A stretch of DNA of 20,585 nt, taken from NCBI GenBank assembly GCA_000934455.1, contig KN886130.1:30795-51379 (forward strand), given 5' to 3'. The notes under the pieces are model-generated. The model did no database searches and was not told the origin of the DNA. It was given only the letters and a program-made list of their open reading frames with translations. Positions 8,910 through 18,039 of this stretch are shown in pieces. A program made the position numbers and the translations under genes. How positions within the stretch are numbered: the stretch's first letter is position 1; the number at the start of each line of letters is the position of its first letter. The stretch is from Apostichopus parvimensis. Lineage: Eukaryota > Echinodermata > Holothuroidea > Aspidochirotida > Stichopodidae.

Positions 8910-9380
8910 ATATAGTTATATAATAACGTTTAAGTGATTCATCATAACGATCGAGTATATGGTATAGTCGTTAACAAATTCAACATAGAACGTACCATTG
9001 TATTTTACTGATTTACAACGGTATTATTTTGAATTATTTTACAATAATAACACTTATACATTATAATAGTACAGTATATACAGTGTAAGGTGCTCATCAG
9101 CACAAGCATATGTCTAAAAGCTCAAATAACAGGTATAGAATAAAAGCATTGAGAAGGGATTATCTTACATATTTTTATCTGGAAATATTTGATTGAAACT
9201 GAGCAACCCGCACCCCAAAATAATATCTGGTTACATCCATAAACGAGGCTTTCTGAAGCGTTCTTCATATTTGATAATACAAGGGGATATCCTCGCGTAC
9301 ACTGTAGCAAGTCTCATAATAGTGCTCTCCACGCTTGGGGAGTATCCTAACTAGTGAATCAAGTTTGAAGTGTAAACGCT
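8910..9380. other. No recognisable gene
   Basis: The sequence is AT-rich. Short open frames carry no recognisable motif. Confidence 0.6.
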
Positions 9381-9386
9381 CTGGGG

Positions 9387-9525
9387 ATCACGTGACTCGA
9401 GATTTCTTTCTGCTTGCCCTAGTCTTCGCTGCATATAAACAGAGTGGTGATTGAAGGCGGGTACATGTAAATAAAATAAATAGCTACTTGAGTTGCAAAT
9501 TGGTATCGTTTTTACGCGCATGCGT
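9387..9525 (+). promoter_or_regulatory. Cluster of promoter-like motifs (E-box, TATA, NRF-1-like)
   Basis: A CACGTG E-box within ATCACGTGAC lies at 9389-9394, TATAAA at 9434-9439 and the NRF-1-like GCGCATGCGT at 9516-9525. Their order resembles a small promoter ahead of the leucine-rich-repeat-like frame that starts just after. Each motif is short, and the association is inference. Confidence 0.2.
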
Positions 9526-9658
9526 AATAATTGTTCGTGCAATGTCGACAACCACCCGTTCTCATATGTGGACACGTCCAAAGTCATTTTTGTTAACTTC
9601 CCGAGGGAAATCGATATGTTGAAGAATTTGGAGAACATATTATCAATTATGTTTTAGC
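9488..9658 (+). pseudogene. Possible leucine-rich-repeat N-cap relic
   Basis: A + strand frame with no stop from about 9488 to the TAG near 9656 reads MRNNCSCNVDNHPF, then YVDTSKVIFVNFPREID and MLKNLENIL. The pattern CxC...VDxSK...FPREI..LKNLENI resembles an LRR N-terminal cap followed by one repeat, with the usual VDCS changed to VDTS. The frame is only about 57 codons, ends abruptly and has no clear splice donor. It may be a relic exon or chance. A 95-codon open frame overlaps on the opposite strand. Confidence 0.25.
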
Positions 9659-9659
9659 T

Positions 9660-10340
9660 TAGTACATTTATTTATATCCACACATCTTGTTATTCTACAG
9701 GATATCAGTCAACAACAGTACAAATATAGCTATGTTCTAACGTAGGCCTTAGCTCATAACGATATTTGCATTAATCATCCGCAATTCTTTTCAAGGAACG
9801 GTTTGTTGTGAATTACCCGATATCTGCGCATCACATGGCTGATACTCCTTATTCTATGATACTTCATTACCATATACCACTCCGCTGAGGTGAGTTATCC
9901 CCAGCAACGTAGGTAGGATTTCCACATTCAGAGACATGAGCAGGATAAAAAACACACTGCCTCGCAACTACAGACGCAAGGGGGAACTTTACACTAAAAA
10001 ATACATTTTAAACACTCGGCATAAGTAAATATATTAACCCCAATATCATGTAGAATAGCTAAAGTAATAAACAAGGAACTGCCAACTCGTAGGATACGCC
10101 TGGTGTTACTCAAAAACAAAATAAAACAAAGAGTGAGCAATAAAAACATATACAGTTTGTTGTTATAATTGCGGAAGTTCCTGTTAACTCGTCATCACGT
10201 GAATCGTTTCATGGTTCCTCCAATATTTGTGGTAGATTGCTTGGTAATGACACAACCAATACTAAGGCAATAATGTTGACCTCTGTATAAATATGTGCAT
10301 CCATGGATGGTGCTTTTCAGGCTATGTATGCCTGAGTACA
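9660..10340. other. No recognisable gene
   Basis: A run TTGTTATTCTACAG at about 9687-9700 resembles a splice acceptor, but no coding frame follows it. Nothing else is seen. Confidence 0.6.
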
Positions 10341-10348
10341 TGGGATTC

Positions 10349-10366
10349 GGGTTGGGGGAGGGCGGG
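10349..10366 (+). other. Canonical G-quadruplex motif
   Basis: G-runs at 10349-10351, 10354-10358, 10360-10362 and 10364-10366 are separated by loops of 2, 1 and 1 bases. The short loops would favour a stable parallel fold. Confidence 0.5.
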
Positions 10367-10712
10367 AGGTTGAGTGAGGGCAGGTATTACCTAGAAATAC
10401 AATATTAAACTTCATACTTAAACAACATTGAAAGCCAATCTAATGAAGTACAAGAATAGTCTGATACTTTTGTGGGGCACAACAACGGTCACATTCTAAA
10501 ATACTTGTAAATAATTAGCATGAATGGAGCATTTTGGAAATTTGTATTTTAAAGCTGAGTATTTGAAAACAATATTGACAAACTAGTACACAAGTTATTC
10601 CTTTCCAATTAAGACTTTGATATTTTAAAACTAAAATTCTTTTTTTACTTCCAAAATGTCTACGTTATAAATATCCTTCATCCTTTCTTGAATTTATATG
10701 TTGTATTTCAAA

Positions 10713-10787
10713 TTTTGATATTATTAATATATCGCCACATTGTGATATTATGGATATATCGACAAATTGTGATATTATGGATATAAC
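10713..10787 (+). repeat. 27-bp minisatellite, about 2.8 copies
   Basis: Three successive units start at 10713, 10740 and 10767 and share the core GATATTATGGATATATCG with small differences. The last is cut off after 21 bases. It is an AT-rich local tandem duplication. Confidence 0.85.
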
Positions 10788-10789
10788 AT

Positions 10790-11610
10790 TTGTTACTATA
10801 TAATATGAAAAGTTTAATGTGTGAGATATTATGGTGCATTCCATATAATTCCATTCATAAATGTACTTTCTCACCCTAGCTGTCTTTATTTCTCAACTGC
10901 ACCATTTATAATTGATATGTAACAATGTTTTAATCCTTGATCATGTTGAAGGTTGACATCTTATTGTGCTCATGTAGTTATGTAAAATTCAATCCCCATA
11001 TACCTTAGTCTAAGGATATATTTAAAGGATACAGGAGTGCTTAAATCACCCATGGATCATGTGGGATGAGGAAAGTGCAATATAGTTCATGCTGGATATG
11101 ACATGGCACTGACGTCTGTAGTGGCTTTGACGAGCTCCTTCTTTATATCAGGGGAAAAGTCATCACCAAGAATGGTGGGAGCACAATTGGCGTCATGGTG
11201 GGATGAAATGTTGCTTTTGATGGCTTAATCCAGTGCAGAATATTACACTAAAATACGTATAGCTAGACTGGTGGGTATCGGTAGAGTCTTGTAAACTTAA
11301 TCTAAGCTTCAATCCCAAATATCTAGCATAGCCTGTATTGGACAGTGCAGTGTTTGCAGTTCAGTCGGGATACACAATGACCAAAGTTTCATGCGATGTG
11401 AAAGATACTAAAATGATGATCAAATAAAACTTAACCTTCACCTGACCATGTTTGTAGTTTGGCGGCCACGGCGTAGGCACGCCTCAGGTAACCACATCCT
11501 TCGTCAACTCCCAAAACTGTAGCCTACAAATTACCAGTAATCTGAATACACAGTAATCTGAATCAACTCCAACCTTTTAAGAGGGCCCTATTCTATCATG
11601 TTATACACCA
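10790..11610. other. No recognisable gene
   Basis: Short open frames and mixed composition. No motif or repeat was recognised. Confidence 0.6.
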
Positions 11611-11615
11611 ATATT

Positions 11616-11789
11616 AGTGTGTTTTGTGTTTCAGATATCACAAACACACTGTTTGAATACACACCTCAAGTACAGGACACCTAGATGTCCCCAAATTAAA
11701 AATCCCCCCCCCCTTCTAGATGGTGTGTTCAAACACAGGTCCCTGATTGATGTGTCGGTTCAAGCACATGCACACAAATCATTTGTGTA
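11616..11789. repeat. Cluster of CA/TG-rich hairpins, possible fold-back element
   Basis: AGTGTGTTTTGTG (11616-11628) pairs with CACAAACACACT (11639-11650) with one bulged base. The segment around CTGTTTGAATACACACC (11649-11665) is an imperfect inverted match to GGTGTGTTCAAACACAG (11722-11738). ACACAAAT-C-ATTTGTGT (11772-11788) is a perfect palindrome. A C10 run lies between the middle arms (11704-11713). Nested inverted CA/TG repeats could mark a small fold-back transposon or be low-complexity chance. Confidence 0.45.
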
Positions 11790-11799
11790 TAACGAATTT

Positions 11800-12800
11800 C
11801 ATGTTTTTTTTTGTACTGTTTGAATGGGTACAGCTTTGTTAATATTACCGTCTCGTTTCAATCTGATTAACGTTTCACTGTCCCCCGTTTCACATTAACC
11901 CGTGTGATCGAACAATCTGATATAATTTGTTTCCAGATTATTTCACTTTCTGTCAAAGGCGATATAATTGTAAATAAACAAACTTTTATAATCAGAAAAT
12001 CGGTTTAATAACTTGGTTTATAAATGACATAATTTCGTTGCTTAACTAACCATGCTGTACATTTCGAAGCGGTTATAGATAGATCAACTATAAACGAGGT
12101 CGAGTCATCTTCAATTTTTTTTTCTAAAAAGCATCTCAATAACATACCAAACGTTTTTTAATAACAGTTGGGAGAGATGAGGTTGATATCCCCCTCCCCG
12201 TCTCCTCTCTCTGTACAACTATTTGTGTCATTAGGCAAAAAGAATGTCTTAAACGTGAACTAACGGATATATGGTTGTTGTTGGTTGGTTGTTTCCTCTG
12301 AGATAAAATGACATGCTTGTATCATTCTGGCCCCTTCTTCTGCTCAGAAAATTGCTCGTTTCCGAAATCCGACATGGATACAAGTACTTATCCAACCTAG
12401 GGAACTGGTCATGATTCCAATACTTTCGCCGAGTTGATAAGAAACCAGCAAATGGTATATCAGCAGCTGATATATTTAGTCCCTACGTACTTATGTAAAC
12501 ATGTTTTTAAATAGGACGTATCAGAACATCGTGTGAATACACAACTGACAAAAGCGTAGGCAGTAAAAGCAAATGGTGTGGGCGTTTGGTATTTTATATA
12601 TAGTTGATAACTCTCGCGCATCATTTTTCCATACGATAGTAATATACTATGGAATTGCGGAGTAAAGTTCAGCATGAGTTACACAAAGAGGCCGAACATT
12701 ACCATGTGTGTTGGGAGGTTGATGCAATATTCATCAACCATCAATTTCTCTCCTAAATATGCAATCGTTATGAGTAGTCTCAGAGCAAAAGTTATTTTTT
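11800..12800. other. No recognisable gene
   Basis: AT-rich intergenic sequence with scattered poly-T runs and a C-rich stretch near 12189-12207. No coding motif was recognised. Confidence 0.6.
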
Positions 12801-12801
12801 A

Positions 12802-12834
12802 GGGGGATGGGGTGGAGCGAGTGGGGCATGGGGG
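12802..12834 (+). other. G-rich tract
   Basis: G-runs at 12802-12806, 12809-12812, 12823-12826 and 12830-12834 could form a quadruplex with one longer (10-base) loop. The potential is weaker than for the motifs at 8884 and 10349. Confidence 0.35.
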
Positions 12835-13108
12835 TTGGTTTGAAGGTTACGAGGGAGAAGCAACTTGGGCAATAACTATCAACATTTACTCAACGGACTG
12901 CTTTAACTACGGACAGCGTGAACCGGGTCGATATCTTTTGCAACGGACAATTCTGCTCCCTGACGTCACTAGGTATATTCATCTTGACTGTCCGTTGGGA
13001 AGATTCAGGATACTGTAAGATGATATAAAAGGATCTTCTTTAAGACCTTGAAAAATAACTTTAGGGAGAATTTGTTTGTCTTGATAATAAATGTAAAAGA
13101 GGGTGCTG

Positions 13109-13520
13109 ATAGTGTTTCAATATATAGCTACTCCGGTTTTCAAAATCCTAAGCAGTAAAATATGTTAAATCTCTGGAAAGGTATTTGAAGGTTAACATTG
13201 ATGATGACGTCACTTCCTCATATCTAAAGGTTGAGGTTAATCAACTCTTCTATCAATTTTAATCATTCAGCCAAAAACATAATGTTCTTATTAATATCAT
13301 ATAAACAACAGAAAGTATATTTGGATGACATTGAGCACCATCTGTGCTTGACACATTTGTATATGCATTGTTAACATGTCATGTGAGGGCCATAAAATGT
13401 CTTATTTTTCCCGTTGAGTTGAGTGTTACATCTGATGGAACTGATCTAATAGTCGGTGTGTTAGACTACATAGCCTACTCCATTCACTTTAACTGATGAA
13501 CGTCAACTGCTTAAGGGTTG
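13109..13520 (+). repeat. Dispersed repeat family, copy 1
   Basis: This segment lines up by eye, in the same order and orientation, with 15696-16060. Shared blocks include TTAAAT..TCTGGAA, TTGATG.TGACGTC, ATATAA.CAACAGA, AACATGTCAT.TGAG, CCATAA, CCCRTTGAGTT, GATGAACT-like and CACTTTAA. The copies have diverged by substitutions and indels. No coding potential is seen, so this may be an old non-autonomous transposon or a local duplication. It contains a perfect TGACGTCA at 13205-13212. Confidence 0.65.
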
Positions 13521-13529
13521 AAGTTGAAT

Positions 13530-14455
13530 AGAAGAAATAGAAAAGGAAACACAAATTTAATTCGATAAGGAAGATGGTCTAATAACATTGATAAGACAAA
13601 AAATAAAAACAATGAAATGCAATAAAAAAGAAGAGTTCTTCATTCCTGCCTGACTAAACTTAAATAAAAAAAATACTAATCTGTTCATTATGATTCCAGT
13701 TCATATCAAATGTTAAAAACAAAATCCGTTTATCACATAAATACATGCGCAGTGGATTACGAAAAGGGGGCGTTTTCAGTGGGAGTTTAACCGTCTTAAT
13801 GTTGTTTATTTCTTCTTGTTTTCAAGACTATCACTAAATATAACACCAGTGACTTTCAAATCATTTTACCCCACTGTTTTATGAAATTTTGACAACCTCT
13901 AGTACTTTTAAAGATAAGATATAGATGCATTTTGCAGTTATCATCATGCAATTATTCGGATTATTAGCTGCATTGAATGCCAGAAGGTGCAAACATGGCT
14001 ATTCCCTTGGCTATTCTTCTTCTTTTTTATTTTCCTTTTCCTTATTTTTTTTTCATTTTCAAGCTGAATTTACACACTTGACATTGAAGAATAAAAGCAT
14101 AACTTATTAAGTACATGCTCAGAAATTCAACATGTTCGATCCACCATTATTTTGGGAAGCCCAACTTTATAACGGTAAATATGTACTGCATTAAATAATA
14201 AGTCTATACAAATCAATGCAAATGAGAATCGGTCTGTAATATTTTGATTTGTTCAAGCTATCACCTTTGTCTGTCAAAGAACTTTTAAGTTGCTATTTCC
14301 CTGCAGGGTGGAGTAACATGGTTTTACCTTTTGGGGGGGTATGTCGTTCATCTCTATCACATAGACAACTGATAATGGCTGGGTGTGCTTTTGCTACCTT
14401 ACTAAGACTCTTCTAAGAAGGGTATGTACAGAGCATTATACAAGCATTAACAGAT
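13530..14455. other. No recognisable gene
   Basis: A-rich, then T-rich sequence (poly-T runs near 14010-14060). The 61-codon frame at 13925 is low-complexity and not convincing. Confidence 0.6.
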
Positions 14456-14463
14456 GCATGTAG

Positions 14464-14574
14464 CAGTGGCGAATATGGTATACGAGGCTGAAATTTTATT
14501 ACAGCAGCCAGATGAGAATGAAGGACCTTGAAGAAGGGGGCATTCCCGCCCCTCCCTCCTTGCGCACGCCATTG
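14464..14574. mobile_element. 111-bp hAT-like miniature inverted-repeat element
   Basis: The left end CAGTGGCG (14464-14471) and right end CGCCATTG (14567-14574, which is CAATGGCG on the other strand) form 8-base terminal inverted repeats with one mismatch. CAGTGGCG-type ends are common among hAT transposons. The flanks GCATGTAG (14456-14463) and GCTTTTAG (14575-14582) agree at 6 of 8 positions, consistent with the 8-bp target duplication made by hAT transposases. The interior is too short to encode anything, so the element would be non-autonomous. The right end holds a G/C-rich stretch. Confidence 0.55.
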
Positions 14575-14582
14575 GCTTTTAG

Positions 14583-15690
14583 TGCTGTTGACATATAATG
14601 GTACCGTTTGGAACCACATCTCGACCGGGTTTGCGGCACTTTACCAAACAAACGTCATACAAAACATAACTGGATCTATTCACCAAAAAGTAACGAACTA
14701 TCAACGAATTTAATTGATAGTCTTCCATTTATCTAATTTGGAACACATAAAAGGGATTTTCCTATATTATCACCCCTGGTCCTATCGAGGGTGATACCAT
14801 TACACGGTGCTTTTTCAGGGACGTTTGATTTTCCAGATTGCGGGAAAAAACTGCTTGCAAGGTTTATTTTAGAGCAAATGATAATTATGGATGCAAACGA
14901 GCCTCACATGGAGAATATTAATTTCCATGTGCTTAATATCTTTTCGTCGTTATATAGTCATCAATTGAATATTTGATACGTGTTACCGGAAGCCGGTTAA
15001 AACGCCAAAGGTCCACTGTAAATTCTGGACTGCTCACATAGCGTAAACATCTTGTCGTACAGGTTTTAGTAATATGAAAGCAAACTGCAACACTTGAATG
15101 GCATTAATCTCTCTCTATTGTTATAGACTTGTTTCCAATAAGGAAGATGTGCATCGTCGATGAGAATCGATAAAGTCCATTAGTGTGCTACGTGTTGGAC
15201 ATAACGGGGACTACTTGGTATTACCAGTCATGGCAGTTTTCTTCATCTCTTCATTGTTCATCAGAATGTAGTCCATTGACTTGTAAAACAAATAGAATAA
15301 AGAACAAGGAATCGGATAACATTCTTCCGAGATCAAACTAGTTTTATCCTGAGACGTGTACAACGAACATATAGACCGAAGAGTTGAAGACATCCCCAAA
15401 GATCATGTGTAGTACATGTTTCCTTTTAAGGGGAATGATTATACACAGTCACAGTATCGATGCAAGGGGACTGGGGTTGAGAGCGGATCAGACGTTCGGT
15501 AGTTTGGTTTTCGTGCCCAGATTCTTTCCTGACTTTTCTTAAAAAAATACCCCCGGTAATCAATCATGGGAGAATGTTCGACAGGTAGATTTTGCTGTAA
15601 CTTGATAACTTACTTAAATAATTAAATAATGAATAAGACAAAATTTTGGTCTTTAGATGTTATAACAAAAAGAAAACAGACATCTTTTAA
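14583..15690. other. No recognisable gene
   Basis: Contains a perfect 8-base inverted repeat (14768-14775 with 14789-14796, TATCACCC/GGGTGATA). Open frames on both strands are short and without recognisable motifs. Confidence 0.6.
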
Positions 15691-15695
15691 TCCAA

Positions 15696-16060
15696 TAATG
15701 TTTCTCTAGCTATTCTAGTATTTTCAAGATATGTATCGTTAAATATACTTAATTTCTGGAATATTCGTTTAGGCTAACTTGATGGTGACGTCGGCTTCTC
15801 GCTGCAGTGCTTATAGATAATATACGGTTGTTTTTTAGGTTAATCTTCATATAAGCAACAGAGCACCCTTGGATGGCAATCGACATCATTTGTCCTTAAC
15901 AAATTTCTAATGAATTATAAACATGTCATTTGAGACCATAATAATCTTAATATCTCCCATTGAGTTTGGTAATGCAACCGATGAACTAGTATGATGGGCT
16001 GTGTAATAAACTAAAAGGTCCAGTCACTTTAAATAGTGAACCTCAACTATTTTAAGAGTC
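15696..16060 (+). repeat. Dispersed repeat family, copy 2
   Basis: This is the direct-orientation partner of 13109-13520, about 2.6 kb away. Both copies keep the order of conserved blocks, but copy 2 has a shorter centre and TGACGTCG in place of the CRE palindrome. Similarity may begin as early as 15643 and may run slightly past 16060. Confidence 0.65.
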
Positions 16061-16174
16061 ATTCCAAAAAAACAAACATAAAATAAGTAAATGTGCTATA
16101 CAAACCTACTTAGACCGAGAGCAGTGTTTATTAACGGTCTACGGCATATCAAAGCTAATTTTGTTGTTGAAGTT

Positions 16175-16685
16175 ATCAAAACATAGTACGGGGTATATTT
16201 TTTGTTGTGAATCTCTTAAAAATCACCCAGTTTCCGAAACTAAATATCCTCTATGAGAGTTTGCTACAACACTGGGACCACATTGACACTAGTATAATTT
16301 GGTGTTCTCACAAAAGTGATATAGATTGAATTTTATGTATATTACAATTTTATTTCATGGTCTTGCTGGCTTGTATGTTTCTATTATTGCAACGAATATA
16401 ATGCTTGTTTTAGTGTAGGTTGTGTAAATCTTTACCAACACATTTATGTCAAACAATGAGTTTAATAAAGTTCATGCAAACCCTTGTGAACCGCATGACT
16501 GTTTGAATGTGTTTGAATGTGTTCTTGACTTACCAAAAATAACCCATTACAATGAAATCCATTCCATCTTCAGAGTGACAAAAAAGGGGTCTTTTAATGA
16601 ATTCGATGGCGCTAGTTTGAAACAGGTTTTTTTTTTAATATTAAATAATTATGTGGCACTTAAAGGCATCCGTAGATTCACTTTA
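16175..16685. other. No supported gene
   Basis: A 117-codon open frame starts at 16446 but has no recognisable domain and runs into the GC-rich island. A GTTTGAATGT unit is doubled at 16501-16521. I do not call a gene here. Confidence 0.5.
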
Positions 16686-16689
16686 AGGA

Positions 16690-16995
16690 GAATAGCGCCT
16701 CATCAGGCCACGTATTCAGTGGACGGTGGCTGCAAGCATGCCGGTCGCAGAGATGTCACCACCTCTGGCCAAAGGCAAGGATTCACGCACGCCACCTAGT
16801 ACGCTTCTGGTCGATTTGACCGACCCTCTGCGCATCCCCCCGGGTTCTTTTGCGACAACAAGGGAGACATGGCACGGGATCCTAAGCCACAAAAAGCACC
16901 ATACCTACAGCCAATGGTATTATCGCCAGAGGCCTGTCTTGAACCCTAGCCACGATTTACACGACCGACGAGGAATGAGTCTTTCGTCACCCTCT
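16690..16995. other. GC-rich, CpG-containing island in AT-rich DNA
   Basis: The base composition shifts sharply to G+C-rich with many CpG dinucleotides between about 16690 and 16995, then returns to AT-rich. Both strands have short open frames (for example 16726-16998, 90 codons, Pro/Ser-rich) but no domain I recognise. It could be a recently inserted repeat body, a captured gene fragment or a promoter-type CpG island. Confidence 0.4.
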
Positions 16996-17104
16996 TAACC
17001 ACATCGTCCACCACATCAGCTAGTAATTTAAATGGTTGAATTAATATATCAAGACTTCAGGGTCGACTACTGAAATAGAAAAAGAAAATTTAAACGTGTT
17101 TAAC

Positions 17105-17177
17105 CAACCATTGATGGAGTCGAACTCGGTTCATCAGGGTTACCAGTCCACTGCTGTACCAACTGAGCCATTTCTAC
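17105..17177 (-). repeat. tRNA-like sequence, probable SINE head or tRNA pseudogene
   Basis: On the - strand, TGGCTCAGTTGG (complement of 17159-17170) fits the polymerase III A box exactly. About 31 bases downstream, AGTTCGACTCC (within the complement of 17116-17127) fits the B box at all but the first base. Between them the loop CTGGTAA would carry anticodon GGT. The acceptor and anticodon stems do not pair well, so this is not a working tRNA gene. The absence of a second copy here leaves SINE versus pseudogene open. Confidence 0.55.
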
Positions 17178-17179
17178 GA

Positions 17180-17985
17180 GCTTAATTTGGTATTGTTGGT
17201 TGGCTACAATTTATTGGTAGCAGTGAATGAAACTGCCTTCAACGAAATCTCTATTCATTCTGTTCTACTCTCATTAGAACAACGGATCTGAATATCTTTA
17301 TTAACAACAAGCTCACGTTTAAATGTCTTTGAATACATTGCAGTAAGCAGTTAGAATTTCGTTTCCTCTCAAGACGTAAATGTACAATTGGCTTATGCCC
17401 GATACTATCGATGACTTTGAAGCAAGCAGTAAAGAAAAACGGATTCCGTGAAATCTTCTTATTCACAAAAGGTTGCTTAAGATTGTGCTCACAGGAGATT
17501 TCTTGCTGTAAGTTGTTTCCCTTTACAACTATATTCGATGCAGACGATCATGAACGGGGATTAAGCCTAAAATGTCAACAAACAATACCTATTCACATTT
17601 CAAGACCTTTTTGAATGAGGAAGGGACAATACTTATTAAGTCAAACACGTTAACTTCATGTGGCTAATCTTATTTAAGGATATGATGGGCTGGAAATAAC
17701 ACACTAATTCGAAACCTGAAACAGGATTCATAGGCCTTTGAGTTTATGCAAGTAGATTTGGGAAACACGGGGATGGAGAATTCGTCAACTACAAGACTTT
17801 GTTTAGTCTGCAGTGACTTGATGTGTTTATTTGGTCCTCTGAAACTGCGGCATTTGCGAGTATATGCCCCCTTCAATGACTGTGTTCTACACACATACAG
17901 CAGTGACATGGTCGACTCTATCAGCAGCTAAAATCTCTATAAAGTATAAGTTATTAAAATTAAGTTTCCTCCTTCTATTGATTTG
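17180..17985. other. No recognisable gene
   Basis: Overlapping open frames of 60-80 codons occur on both strands (17251-17614 and 17670-17931). None has a recognisable domain, and opposite frames are equally open, as expected by chance. Confidence 0.55.
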
Positions 17986-17989
17986 AAAA

Positions 17990-18035
17990 GAGGTATTTGC
18001 GTCACCTCTCATAGAGTGTGGGTTCGAAATAATTG
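17990..18035 (+). repeat. Weak tRNA-like relic
   Basis: TTGCGTCACCTCTCA followed by GTGGGTTCGAAAT resembles the anticodon and T-arm part of a tRNA, with a B-box core GGTTCGAA. No proper A box is found upstream. Low certainty. Confidence 0.2.
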
Positions 18036-18039
18036 ACAT

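Noticed and set aside
16446..16799. 117-codon open frame, the longest outside the receptor and the microsatellite
   Set aside because: No recognisable motif. It crosses an abrupt composition boundary into a GC-rich island and is probably chance.
17025..17095. Possible fragment of the same dispersed repeat (GAAATAGAAAAAGAAAA near 17071)
   Set aside because: The similarity to 13530-13560 is confined to A-rich sequence and is too weak to call.
17251..17931. Overlapping open frames on both strands
   Set aside because: Similar-length frames on opposite strands without motifs are what chance gives. No family was recognised.
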